Of a DNA stretch of 64,000 nt, positions 47,299 through 58,039 are shown piece after piece (positions within the stretch are counted from its first letter, which is position 1; each line of letters begins with the position of its first letter). The translations under genes were made by a program, and so were the position numbers. The DNA lies in the NCBI GenBank assembly GCA_030407085.1, contig CM059585.1:89356501-89420500 (forward strand), in the 5' to 3' direction. The notes beneath the pieces were generated by a model. That model was not told where the DNA came from and ran no database searches. It saw only the letters and a program-made list of their open reading frames with translations. Source of the DNA: Trichopria drosophilae (Eukaryota > Arthropoda > Insecta > Hymenoptera > Diapriidae).

Positions 47299-48249
47299 CA
47301 CAATGTTCCAAGTACGAAAGTATTTAAAAAATGAATATTTTCAGCATAAAGAGACCTACTTTTTCGTATTGTTGCGTTTCTTTCGAAATTTTGTTAGTTT
47401 TGGAGTTTTTTTAAAAATAGCTCATTTTTTAATGAAATTCAAATTTATTTTTCAAAAGTATATTCAGCATTTTTCGGCCTGGAGGAATCTAAAACCGGCT
47501 AAACTTGTAGAACCTATTGCTGGTACCTAAATAAAGTAAATTGCAGAAGGATAGCTTTTAAGAAAATCATTTTAAAATCGACATAACTCTGTCAATTTTT
47601 ATACTACCGACTTCAACCGAGCTCAATTTAAAGCTATTTTCAAATACTTCAAAATAGGTAGAATAAGTTTTTTTGACAAAACTTTTCGTTTCGCCGCTAT
47701 TTCAAGTTGAAATGTTCGATTTTCAATATCATAGAATGCCAAATGTTCTTCGAGAAGCCATAACTTTGGTTTTAATGCCCACAGAACAAAAAATAAAAAA
47801 CGAATCTCTTCGTTGTTTCATTACCTTCAATTTTGATTTGTATAATTTTTTGCTAAAACTTGTTGTTTTTGAGATATTCATGAAAAATCATCAACATGCC
47901 ATTTTTTATTAACATCTTCATGCTCAAATAACTCAAAAAGTATCGATTATACCAATAAATTGTATAGGACATTTTTTGCTTAGAATTCACCACTCTATCG
48001 AACCTGGGGGTTGTTTTTAATAAAAAAAATCCACCCCCGTGGAGTGGTGGCACCCCCGATATTTCTAAAATCATCAATAAAGTTGTGCGCGCGCAGCTGC
48101 TCTCAACGCGTCTCTTCCCTTCTCCCTTTTTCTACTCTTCCCCTATATGCACTGTATATTACTCGCATCTTTCCACGTGATATACCACATGGTCAGTAAA
48201 CAATTTTCAATAGTTATAACTCGGATAAACTCGGATAGAGTGACGAAAA
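47299..48249. other. Gene-free DNA and likely 5' region of the following gene
   Basis: A short GC-rich hairpin, CCACCCCCGTGG with AGTGGTGGCACCCCC, lies at 48031-48058. It is followed by a pyrimidine-rich stretch (CTCTTCCCTTCTCCC at 48111) just upstream of the ATG at 48250. These may be promoter or transposon-end features. Nothing else is supported. Confidence 0.45.
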
Positions 48250-48955
48250 ATGAGTTGTGTATTTTGTAAAATAGAATCTTCCGAAAAAGTGATTCAATTC
48301 ACGTCGGAAACGAGGCAGAAGTGCAAGACGGTTTTGGATTTTCGGCGAAACAGACCTGTTCGAAGAAAATCACGCTGCAATTACAATGACGTACAACTTC
48401 CGGATATGCCGTCAAACGATGGTTATCACGCGCAATGCTATAAACTATTTACAGCGATCAAAATACCGGCAGAATTTCAACAACAGGAATCAATGGAATT
48501 ACCAGAAGTTTCAGGAAATGACTCTGACTTAAATGCTCCTGTTACTTCAATAACAATCCAGGTTTCTGATACGTCAACAGACTAGTAAGTACTAATTTCA
48601 CTAATAACAGAAAAAAAAAACAAATAAACAACAAAAATTTATTGGATACCCCAATAAACGAAAAAGTCTACGGAATCGATATTTTGCATTCTGTTTCTTT
48701 CTAGTGGCGTATTGATTATTCGAGATTCATATTCGAATTTATATTATTTTATATGATCTGTAATACCAGAATTGAATTCATTCGATCGTATACGATACCG
48801 TATCTAACGCATTACAAAAATTGATTTGTTGCGGCTTAGAATAGCTTTAAATTCTGTTAATTTAATCGAAGAATCGATTATATCGTTTTCGATAATCCAA
48901 AGTAATCATTTCTTCGAGGTTAGGTGCGTTTATGTATAAAGAGTGGGAAAGAAAC

Positions 48956-49637
48956 AGACTTATTTCGTATAAATATAATGTATTTGTAATGCTCACGTTA
49001 TTAATAAATATATATGATGTAAATGTGGCCTTATAATGAACAAACAAGATGGAATTGTGCAACTAACATATTGTTTTTAATTTTTTGGCTTTATTTCCGT
49101 CTGAAGTCGGAATCTTGTCCGCCACATACAGAAGCGTTGCTAAATATTGCCGAAAAATTATATGTCATAAATGTTGATACTCTTTTTTAATAGAAAATTT
49201 TAATTTTTGCCACCAGACGAAAATAAGATCTATCTCTGGCGTTTCATACCGGTCTGCACCAACTGGAATCGTCAGTAAGGCTTAGTGGTAAAGACCTGCC
49301 TTATACGCCGTTGTTGAACTGTATTATTGAGAAGTCTTTTAGAAGTTGGTGCAGACCGGGATGAAACGCCAGTGATAGATTTCCATTTTTAATGGAAAGA
49401 ATCTCTCTCATTTTCGTCTGGTGACAAAAATTAAAATTTTCTATTAAAAAAGAGTATCAACATTTATGACATATAATTTTTCGGCAATTTTTCGCAACGC
49501 TTCTGTATGTAGCGGACAAGATTCCGACTTCAGAAGGAAATAAAGCCAAAAAATTAAAAACAATATGTTAGTTGCCCAATTCCATCTTGTTTGTTCATTA
49601 TAAGGCCACCTTTACATCATATAGACTTATTTCGTAT
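48956..49637. mobile_element. 652-bp palindromic insertion with 15-bp direct repeats
   Basis: AGACTTATTTCGTAT occurs at 48956-48970 and again at 49623-49637. Between them the arms about 49012-49255 and 49365-49622 are near-perfect reverse complements, for example TGGCCTTATAATGAACAAAC and TTCGTCTGGTG with their complements. The spacer is about 110 bp. About 41 bp at the left have no partner on the right. A 15-bp duplication is unusual for cut-and-paste elements. The element sits inside the intron of the 48250-54605 gene. Confidence 0.75.
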
Positions 49638-50032
49638 TAAATCGTTCACAGATTTTTCGTATACTTTTTCGTTTATTGGGGAACTCTGTATTTCGCTGTT
49701 ATCGGTGACACTTTTTTTATTTTATATGTACTTGGAACAAACATTGAATTCTTGCTTAAATTTATCTACAACTGCATTTCTGGATGTGTTATGATCCATC
49801 AGAGTACGAAACATTTGATTCAGACTACAATAAAACCCCTCTTATTTTAAACCCCCTTGTTTTACTTCCCCCTCTTATTTAAAGTTTCTCCACTCACGTC
49901 CATGATTGCCATGGCAGAGCACGCGGAGACGGTTTTAGGGGTTGGGCATGCGCATAAACGCGGAGAAGAAAAGCTATATGCACTTCTCTATTACATCGCT
50001 AGCGGCAGACTATGGTGGAGCTAAGGGGAATA

Positions 50033-50283
50033 CAGCAGTCCTTCCCTTATTCTAATTTGTCCGGTCAGGCAAGATGGCGGCCTTCTTCCCTTATTCTAAT
50101 TTTCCCCTCTCCCCCACTACTTAGATTTGTAGTCTCACTTTTGTCTCTTTTTCTTTTGTTGCGCATGCGCCGTTATTTGTATTTAGAAAATCCACACGTC
50201 AACACACGTCAGTGGGGAGAACGCGTGAGGGGAAATATTAGAATAGGAGAAGAGAAAAAATTAGAATAAGGGAAGGAGTACTG
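50033..50283. mobile_element. 251-bp TA-flanked MITE nested in the Tigger-like element
   Basis: TA lies at 50031-50032 and 50284-50285. The ends are CAGCAGTCCTTCCCTTATTC and, on the complement, CAGTACTCCTTCCCTTATTC. The interior is CpG-rich and includes CTTCCCTTATTCTAATT twice in the left half. It is a third member of the CAGTA...CTTATT terminus group in this window. Confidence 0.78.
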
Positions 50284-50520
50284 TACGTAAAATAAGAGCC
50301 CCAGTAATCGAAAATGCATTCACAAAAGATTCAAATGCATCATTTCATAAAATTTGAATCCATTTTCTGTTCCTGACGAATCCATGTCAATACAAAAATA
50401 AACTTCCATACAATTTTTAATGCATATGAATTCATTTATATCCAAAAATAATATGTACAAAAAAGAACTTGATTTCAATTGAATGCATTAATAATATGTC
50501 ATAATGATACATTAATTTTG

Positions 50521-50720
50521 AATCCATGCAAATGCAAATATAATATTTATTTATTAGTGATACAAATTATGAATCCGTGTGAATGCAAATATAATATTGG
50601 TTTATTAGTGTTGTAAATTATGAATCCATGCAAATGCGAATATAATAATGGTCTTGATGTTATACATTTTGAATCCATTAAAGCATGCTGGGATATACAG
50701 GACACACACCAAGTTCATTA
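50521..50720. repeat. Tandem repeat, period about 51 bp
   Basis: Units starting AATCC(A/G)TG at 50521, 50572, 50623 and 50672 each contain AATGC(A/G)AATATAATA and TATTAGTG-like sequence. Confidence 0.75.
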
Positions 50721-51601
50721 TTTTTGCGTTCATTCGCCAATTATGGTGTTATCGTTGGCTTTACGCAGAAAATGCATACAACCTTTTTGTAGAGAATTTA
50801 ATGCTCTAACTTTTTTGTTTAAAACATTCGTCAATAAAATTTGTATTTTTACAAAATAAATGCAAAAAACTACAAAGAAACCTAATTGTGACTAATGTTT
50901 TTTTTAGTAACGGATGGATGGATCTGAGCCAAAATCTAATCAGATCTAAGTTATGACAATACACGCATTTGAAAAAAAGAATTATCCTGATACGCCCACC
51001 CATACCCGAGATATCGCGGTTGCAAAATTCGATTACTGGGGGGGTTTAGTGGGTTTGAATCATTGCACCAATGTATCCCTAATTTGGAAATTATGTCAAA
51101 ATTTCGTCAAATTTCACGTATCTCGTAACGTTTTAGAAATATTTCGTAATTTAGAAAAAAAATTACAATATTTATTTTATCAACAAAAATATTATACTAT
51201 CTATATGTATTTGTTCTTTTCAAAAGTCGATAAGTAAATTATTACTTAAATGTAGAAAATTGTAATAGATTTATGACATTATTTTTATTTGCACAATTCA
51301 TAAATACTCCATGTTTCAATTAATCGTTAATTTCACATTATTTTATAACAGCTAGTGTGGTGCATTTATTAAATGTGTGAACTAGGGTTATTTTTGGATA
51401 TAAATGCATTCAAATTTTCAATGCTTCTGAATGGATTTTAATACATTTTTATGGACAGAAAATGGATTTATATGCATTTATATGCGCATTCAAAAATTGC
51501 CAATGCCTGCGAATCGTTTTTCGATTACTGGGAGGAGGGTGACCTGCCATTGTCCCTGTCTCAAAATCTTAAAATAAGAGGGGTCTTACTGTAATTGGTT
51601 G

Positions 51602-52605
51602 CCCAGATAACATTGGGTGCGACCGTGAATTCACGAAATGATGTCATTGTGCAGCCTTCATGATAAGCAGTTCCGTGCTGCACGTGCACGTCTCTCACCT
51701 CCGAATCACAGGGAATTCACGCGTGATGCGCATTGTGAGTTCATCGTGATTCGCATCTGAGTGACATGCACATGCGCATAGGTGCATTACTTGAGCCCCG
51801 TTATCTGTCTTCTATTTTCGAGCGGGGCGCCACCTACACGAAAATGTCGCCCGGCATTTACCGGCATACATTACACATTTTGTGTGAAATCACTTGAATG
51901 ACACACGCTGTATTGCGTTTTGCGTTTTCTTGTATTTATTTATTAACAAAATTAAATTAAAGTTATTTATTCCTAGAAGGAAGTGACAATTAAACTTTTA
52001 TTAATGCTTGAATATATTTTTTTAGGCTCGGATTCTTAGTTGTAAATTCAACTTAAGTTCGTTTTTTTTTTCGTTTACATTATAGTCCATGTCAAAGTTG
52101 TACGATGGTAAAATGGCATCACATACCTTTCAAATATAAAAAGCAAAATACAGTAGATCTGGACAATACCAAAGTACATAACAGAATGAATATAATTACT
52201 GATTTGTCAGTTTGAGGTTAAGCTGCCATTCACGACTATGAAGCCCAGCCCAAGAGTATTCAGAATAAGTATTATAATGACACATATCGTAATTGAAGTC
52301 CCCATGATCCTTTCAAAACATAATAATCTATTTTATTTTATAATTCTTTCGTATTAACCAAAAGAATATCTCCTATTACTTATTATAGATTTTTATGGGC
52401 AGATTTTTCTACACCTACGCACACGAGGACTCATAGTGAGCTCATCATGAGAAGCATTTCACGTGAAATCACGAGCGTGATTTCACTATGAGAGTTGAGA
52501 CGCAATACGCGTCGCATTACGCAGCGTTCATGAATTCATCCGTGATAGAATTTCTCACACGTGAATTCATCGTGATTTCATTGCGATATCATTTTGTTAT
52601 CTGGG
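51602..52605. mobile_element. About 1-kb inverted-repeat element with CCCAGATAAC ends
   Basis: CCCAGATAACA at the left matches the complement of TGTTATCTGGG at the right. Subterminal sequence in both arms is rich in GTGAATTCACG, TGATTTCA and TCATGAATTC-like palindromic words, at 51625-51780 and 52430-52590. No coding frame and no confirmed target duplication. Confidence 0.7.
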
Positions 52606-52613
52606 TGGCTACA

Positions 52614-53098
52614 TGACTAAATAACTTTGCAAAAATAACTTTACAAAAATAACTTTAATAATACAATTATTATATAGAATATTACATGTAATAACTTCAA
52701 ATATCTCTTCAACTCAACACAACATTTGCGAATTATACATATCTCAACGCGTCTGTACATGCATTAAGAAAAATTACAAAAAAGTATTTTTCGAAATATC
52801 TCTCCTAACCTAACCTAACAAATTACTAACGAATATTAAATTAAAATCGATATTCATAATAATTGATGTAAAAAGTATGAACCTATCAAAATCATGTTCA
52901 TTCACTATGAATCGTTCACAATTTCTATATGAAATGTTCACTCGGTATGAACCTATCAAAATTCATGTTCACTCATTTCCATGAATTGCTTCAATAATTG
53001 ATGAAATGAACATTGTTCAAACAATGTTCTATTATATGCGCATTCTGAAATATTTGAAGTTATTTTTCGAAGGTTATTATTGCAAAGTTATTTAGTCA
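52614..53098. repeat. Inverted-repeat element with TGACTAAATAACTTTGCAA ends
   Basis: TGACTAAATAACTTTGCAA at 52614 is the complement of the sequence ending at 53098. TAACTTCAAATAT near 52694 also pairs with ATATTTGAAGTTA near 53050. The interior has CCTAACCTAACCTAAC (about 52805) and direct repeats of TATGAACCTATCAAAA. Confidence 0.7.
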
Positions 53099-54629
53099 CC
53101 AACTGGTTGAAGTTCTCATGTCAAAAAAGTTCAAACAAAATAATAACAATACGTTCGACTCGGCTATTATCACATTTCATTACAAATTGGCCATTTAATT
53201 CAGTTGTGATCTTTTATGAGATATTTAAAAATAAAATTAAAAAGTAAATTTGTAAGAATTTGTTATTCTATAATTTCAGCGTCGTAGAATCAAAGAATTT
53301 TGACGGCTGCTTCGATGACATGGATGATGAATTTCGTGAAGATGAACCCGTTGCCAGTATGGATGCTGGGGAAAGACAATGCATCATATGCCAAAGATCG
53401 AGAAAAAGGCTTCACGGACGTGAAGTTCCCATGTCAGTCAATAAATTTCAGACTATTGGCTTGCTAAAAAGTGCTGCTACGGATCATTACGACGTGGAAA
53501 TGTTAGAAAAGATCGGTTCGTTCTCTGATGATGCGGAAATCACTTATCATAAATGTTGCAAAGATCAGTACTTGCGAGACATTTCAAGGGGAGGTGAAAG
53601 TGATTTTCAGAAGAAGAGGAGGATATCCAACGTCGCTTATGCCAAACTCTGCGGAATGTTACAAAACACTGTGATAGAAAAAAAGGAATGCCTTTTCTTC
53701 GATCATGTTCAGCAACTGTACAAAGAACTACTAACTGAACAAAGCGTGCTTGTATTCGAATCTGTCAGCAATGTTTCTTTTTCTGATCGCCATCTTGAGA
53801 GAAAATTAATGGAAACATTCAACAACAAAATCAAGATAATCTGTGCGAAAAAAAGGAAGTTTCTGGCGCCGTTTTCCGCCAACATCCCCGCATACACTGA
53901 TTTAATTAAAGAAATGACCTTGAAAGAAAATATCCGCTCAGTAGCAGCGAAACTCCGCACGGAAATTATAAACTGTCCAAGCAGCAAGTTACTAGACGAT
54001 TGCACTGCAGAAGATCTCATTAAAGGAGAGTGCGATTTCGTGCCAGACCTTCTCACATGCTTTTTGGAAACGTTACTTTGGGGTGATGTGTCCCATTTAT
54101 CGAAAAAGGCACTTGACAATAACAAGAAAAGTAACAATCTGACAATGTTTTCGTTGGGACAAGATCTGATATACGCAGCTTCCGGCCATAAAATCAAAAC
54201 CTCCAAACACATTACTATGGGTCTGGCAATAAAAAGTCTGTGTAACAGAAAACAAATTATTAATGTATTATCGAGATATGGACACTGCTGTTCGTATACC
54301 GCGTTGGAAGAGTTCGAGGCTGAACGGACTTTTTCAACAGCAAGAAGTAGTTACGTGTGTCCTGAAGAGATTGTGTGCCACCCGGATTTAAATACAGCAA
54401 TTGCTTTAAATGGTAACGACACTGGGCGGGATAATTTACCAAGCCTTGCTTTGGAATGAAGATGCAATGACAGCCATGTCTGTTAGTGCTAGAGAAAATG
54501 AAAATTCAGCTCCTAATTACTGTTTACAGGATATTTCAGAATCCACTTCCACTAGACAAAGAAAACGAGAACGATACAAGTTGAGTGAGGCAGTACTCAC
54601 TGGAGTAAAAACGAACACATCAGTATAAC

Positions 54630-55663
54630 TGGTACTCAACATCATAAATGTATTAATATGTTCCGTTTTCCCTACTTCCATTTTCGAGACTCGATTATAT
54701 CGAATTTCCATAGACGTAACAAACCTAAACATAAAAAATACCTCGTAGAAACGACCCCTAAATTGAATGGTTTACCTGAACATTTCGAAAGTGATCCTCC
54801 ATTTTTTCAAAATAGCAATATTCATTTTAAAAAAATTACGTTTTTCGGGTGTTTTTTCTAAATTGTTGAAAAGATATGGCCGATAGTCAATTTCTGTTAT
54901 CATATTGGTAAGCAGCAACAATAATACATCGAAAACATATTCGCGTTTTTTTCATTTCTAATAGAGTTTTTCACTGACTATACTAGTACATACTGAGTGT
55001 ATTTCTGATAATATAAAATAAATTCTGTGGGCACTATAGGGCAGTCAGTGAAAAATGCCATAACGTGCAGTCCTTACGATGATTTGCGAAAATGTTTGTT
55101 TTCAAACCAGAAGATTAAGAAAATTCCTCGACATAATTGTTAGATTAAGGGGGTCCTAAAGTGGTCTGCCAGTAAGGTAGGAAATTTCACTAAAAAACGT
55201 AAATAAGCGATGACTGAATATCACTTTCGAAATTCTGTAATTACAGGTCGTATAAAATAGTATGAATTCAAATCTCGGATAATCAATACGCCACTGGAAA
55301 TACTATTATCAATTCTAACGGTATTGTCATTAACAATTCTATTATAGAAAAGCCAAATTCCAAGTTTTAAAACGACTATTGAATTGGATACAATTGTGGC
55401 AGATATTCAATGCGACAGTTTGAATAGAAACTCTCGACAGTGTTTAAGTTTAAGTAGTAAAAATTTTATATAATGTATGATTATCTCTTAGAATTAGTTT
55501 TTTCACGTGCCAACGATTTTTTCTAATTATATTTTATTGTTTTCGACAGTAGGTTGAGAATTTGACAGAGTTCATGTACATAAGAATAAATATAAAAAGT
55601 AACAAAATGTAGCACAAAAAGCAATTGCAAAAAAATCGACTTGCAAAGTTAACCGATTAACCT
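54630..55663. other. Gene-free DNA
   Basis: GTTTTTCACTGACTATA near 54966 and GGGCAGTCAGTGAAAAATG near 55038 form a short inverted pair. No gene or RNA is supported. Confidence 0.5.
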
Positions 55664-57895
55664 GTTTCGTCCTGAAATGGAATAAATTGTAGCCGTTTTT
55701 AGCTAAATAATTTTGATAGAAAGGGTGAATGAATTATTATACAAGTTCATATTTTATAGGTTTCAAATCTGCTCTTTCTGAATCTGAAGTCCATTTTCCA
55801 ATATCTTTAATCGTTTTTTCAATATGGCGCCCAGAATAGCAAAAAAAAAAAACGAAAAAATAGTAGTTTTGTAAATTAAAATCTTTTTTTTATATGAAAC
55901 TGTAGTGCAATCGATTCCTACTTTTAGATCTGGTGGACTAATTGGTTGTATCAAAATATAGTGCATTGGGCATCCTAGAATTCAAATTGGTGGCATTTTC
56001 AACAAATTTTTTGTTATTCAGTGGTAATACTTTTGTAAACGAACATACATTTAATACCGATTGATAAAAGATGACTTTCCACATCCTCGGTCACGAATCA
56101 TTTTCCAAATTTTCAGAATTCAAAATGGCATATCAAATATGGCGGTCAAAAATTTGAAATTTTTATAGAATTTTATACAAATGTATGAAGAGTTTTCGAG
56201 GTTCCTGATCACAAATCCGTTGTCAGATTTTTGAAAATCAAAATGGCAGATTCAATATGGCGGGCAAAAACCCAAAACTTTTATAAATTTTTGTAAAAAT
56301 GAGTATAGGTTGTGTTTTGAGGTTCCTGATTCCGAATTTTTTGTCATAATTTTGAAACTCAAAATCTCAAAAGAACTATTGACCATCAATAGTGATGCGA
56401 TATTACTTCTTCAATAGTGACGAGAAAGTGCTTCTTCGCCTCAATGTTGCCTTTCGATCTTCTAACAACCCAAAATGGATACAAAAGATCCATCAACGAA
56501 ATCGTTATCTGGAGAACTCAGAAACCCCCAAATACATATAAATTTCCGAATCAATCGATGTAATATGACAACTTAAAATATTCAGTATATTAAGTTTAGA
56601 ATTTCTTTTCTGATACGTTTTCTTAAGTGAAAATATCCTTTTTTGATTTCTTCTTAATCAGAATAATTACAGTGAAATAATTTTCAACAATTAACGTTTC
56701 GACCATTGATTTAGGTCCTCTTCAGATTTATTCTATTTTAACAAATAAAAAATATATATAAAAACAAATTACAATTCTTTAATTGATGCGATGAAATGAA
56801 TATGTGTTTACAATATTATGTGAAAATTATGAAACATCTAAAGTGACACTTAAGAATTTGTTTATTTTTTTCCTTTGAACTTTTCATTCTTCTTTTTTTT
56901 TTATTTTTTTTTTTAAAATAAAAAAATAAATTTAACTATGAAAAAACTATTAAAAAATTTTTTTTGTGAAATATGCATCTATTGTCTTACCTTGAAAAAA
57001 GTGAGTAATCCTAAGTTTGTAAAACCATTTTATGTAGAAAAAAGCACTGAAATAAAAAATATTTGGAAATGATGTAAATTTCGAAATTTGAATTCTACAA
57101 ATCTAACGACGGATTCATAGTTCAGGATCTCAAAAAAGCCCCTAAATGCATTTTTTACAGAAATTTCAATTTTAACCGCCATATTAGATCCGTCATTTTC
57201 AATTTCGAAAATCTGTCAATGAATTCTGAATCAGGAACCTCAAAAAAGCACCTATACTAATTTTTACAAGAATTAGTTAAAAGTTTTAACTTTTTGTCCG
57301 CCATTATGAATTTAAAAAATCTGACAACGGATTTGTGATCAGGAACCTCAAAAAAACCTCTATGCACACTTGTATAAAAGTGTTTAAAAAATTTTTTACG
57401 GCCATATTAGATCCGCCATTTTGAATTCTGAAAATTTGATAAGTGGTTCGTGATCGAGAATATGGAAAATCATCTTTTACCAATTGGTATTGAATGCATG
57501 TTCGTTTACAAAAGGATTACAACTGAATAACAAAAAATTTGTTGAAAATACCGCCATTTTGAAGCCGATAATTTTAATTCTGGCATGCACATTACACTAC
57601 CTGTTAGTACAACCAATTACTCCACCAGATCTAAAAGTAGGACTCGATTACACTACAATTTCATATAAAAAATAGAATTTCAATTTAGAAAACTACTATT
57701 TTTTCGGGTATTTTGCCATTCTGGGCGCCATATTGGAAAAACGATTAAAGATATTGGAAAATGGACTTCTTATTCAGAAAGAGCAGACTTGAAACCTATA
57801 AGATATGGACTTGTATAAAAATTCATTCACCCTTTCTATCAAAATTATTTAGCTAAAAGAACGGCGACAATTTATGCCATTTCAGGACGAAAAAC
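55664..57895. repeat. 2.2-kb foldback element built from GCCATATTGGAT-type units
   Basis: The left arm, from TTTCGTCCTGAAATGG to about 56360, is an imperfect reverse complement of the right arm, from about 57190 to 57895. Each arm is itself a series of about 115-130-bp units containing a 'gatcaggaacctcaaaa' word and GCCATATTRGATCCGCCATT. The spacer 56361-57189 holds a GAAACG stem-loop on the minus strand. Short frames near both ends encode the same peptide (PPDLKVG) because they are mirror copies. A single unit of the family also lies at 955-1045. Confidence 0.8.
56695..56725 (-). other. GAAACG stem-loop motif (copy 2), closest to a hammerhead core
   Basis: On the minus strand: CTGAAGAGGACC, a 9-nt loop, GGTCGAAACG. 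GACC and GGTC pair perfectly, and CTGAAGA and GAAA match the two halves of the hammerhead core consensus. Stems I and III are not convincing from inspection. Confidence 0.4.
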
Positions 57896-58039
57896 ACAAA
57901 ATTAAATAAGTATATAGGAATGAAAGATTGCATACACGATTTGAGTTATGGCTGGAAACGAATCAACATCTGTAGATTTTATATTATTAAAAAATTGTAT
58001 ATTACATTATTAAAAATATCCACTTATTTACCAAAAATT
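57896..58039. other. 3' flank of NIF3L1
   Basis: Short AT-rich interval between the foldback element and the NIF3L1 stop codon. It should contain the NIF3L1 3' UTR (minus strand). Confidence 0.5.

Larger units (their letters stand above)
49828..51591. mobile_element. TA-flanked pogo/Tigger-like non-autonomous element, 1.76 kb
   Basis: TA duplications lie at 49826-49827 and 51592-51593. The ends are CAATAAAACCCCTCTTATTT and, on the complement, CAGTAAGACCCCTCTTATTT. It contains another complete element (50033-50283), a short tandem array (50521-50720) and an inner inverted pair CCCAGTAATCGAAAA near 50304 and 51520. No transposase frame is present. Confidence 0.75.
48250..54605 (+). pseudogene. 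Two-exon, zinc-finger-like transposon-derived gene with damaged C-terminus
   Basis: Exon 1 is 48250-48584 (MSCVFCKIESSEK ...), ending at a strong GTAAGT donor in phase 2. Exon 2 starts at 53280 after TTTCAG and needs exactly two bases, so the two join in frame, giving Tyr at the junction then VVESKNFDGCFDD. Both exons carry the same kind of module. The first has C-x2-C (CVFC) and GYHAQCYKLF, the second CIICQ and TYHKCCKDQY, suggesting duplicated zinc-binding units. Downstream (LTEQSVLVFE ... NIPAYTDLIKEM ... YAASGHKIKTSKHITMGLA) looks like a multi-copy arthropod gene family of transposon origin, which I cannot name. A frame change near 54395-54430, with apparent loss of some residues, precedes GIIYQALLWNEDA, which runs to about 54605. 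Start, exon 1 and most of exon 2 are intact. Confidence 0.6.

Noticed and set aside
52800..52825. Telomere-like CCTAA repeats
   Set aside because: Only three or four CCTAA-type units within an inverted-repeat element; such short runs are common internally in insect genomes.
53709..54212. 167-codon minus-strand frame
   Set aside because: Antisense of exon 2 of the zinc-finger-like gene, which has the protein-like codon pattern on the plus strand.
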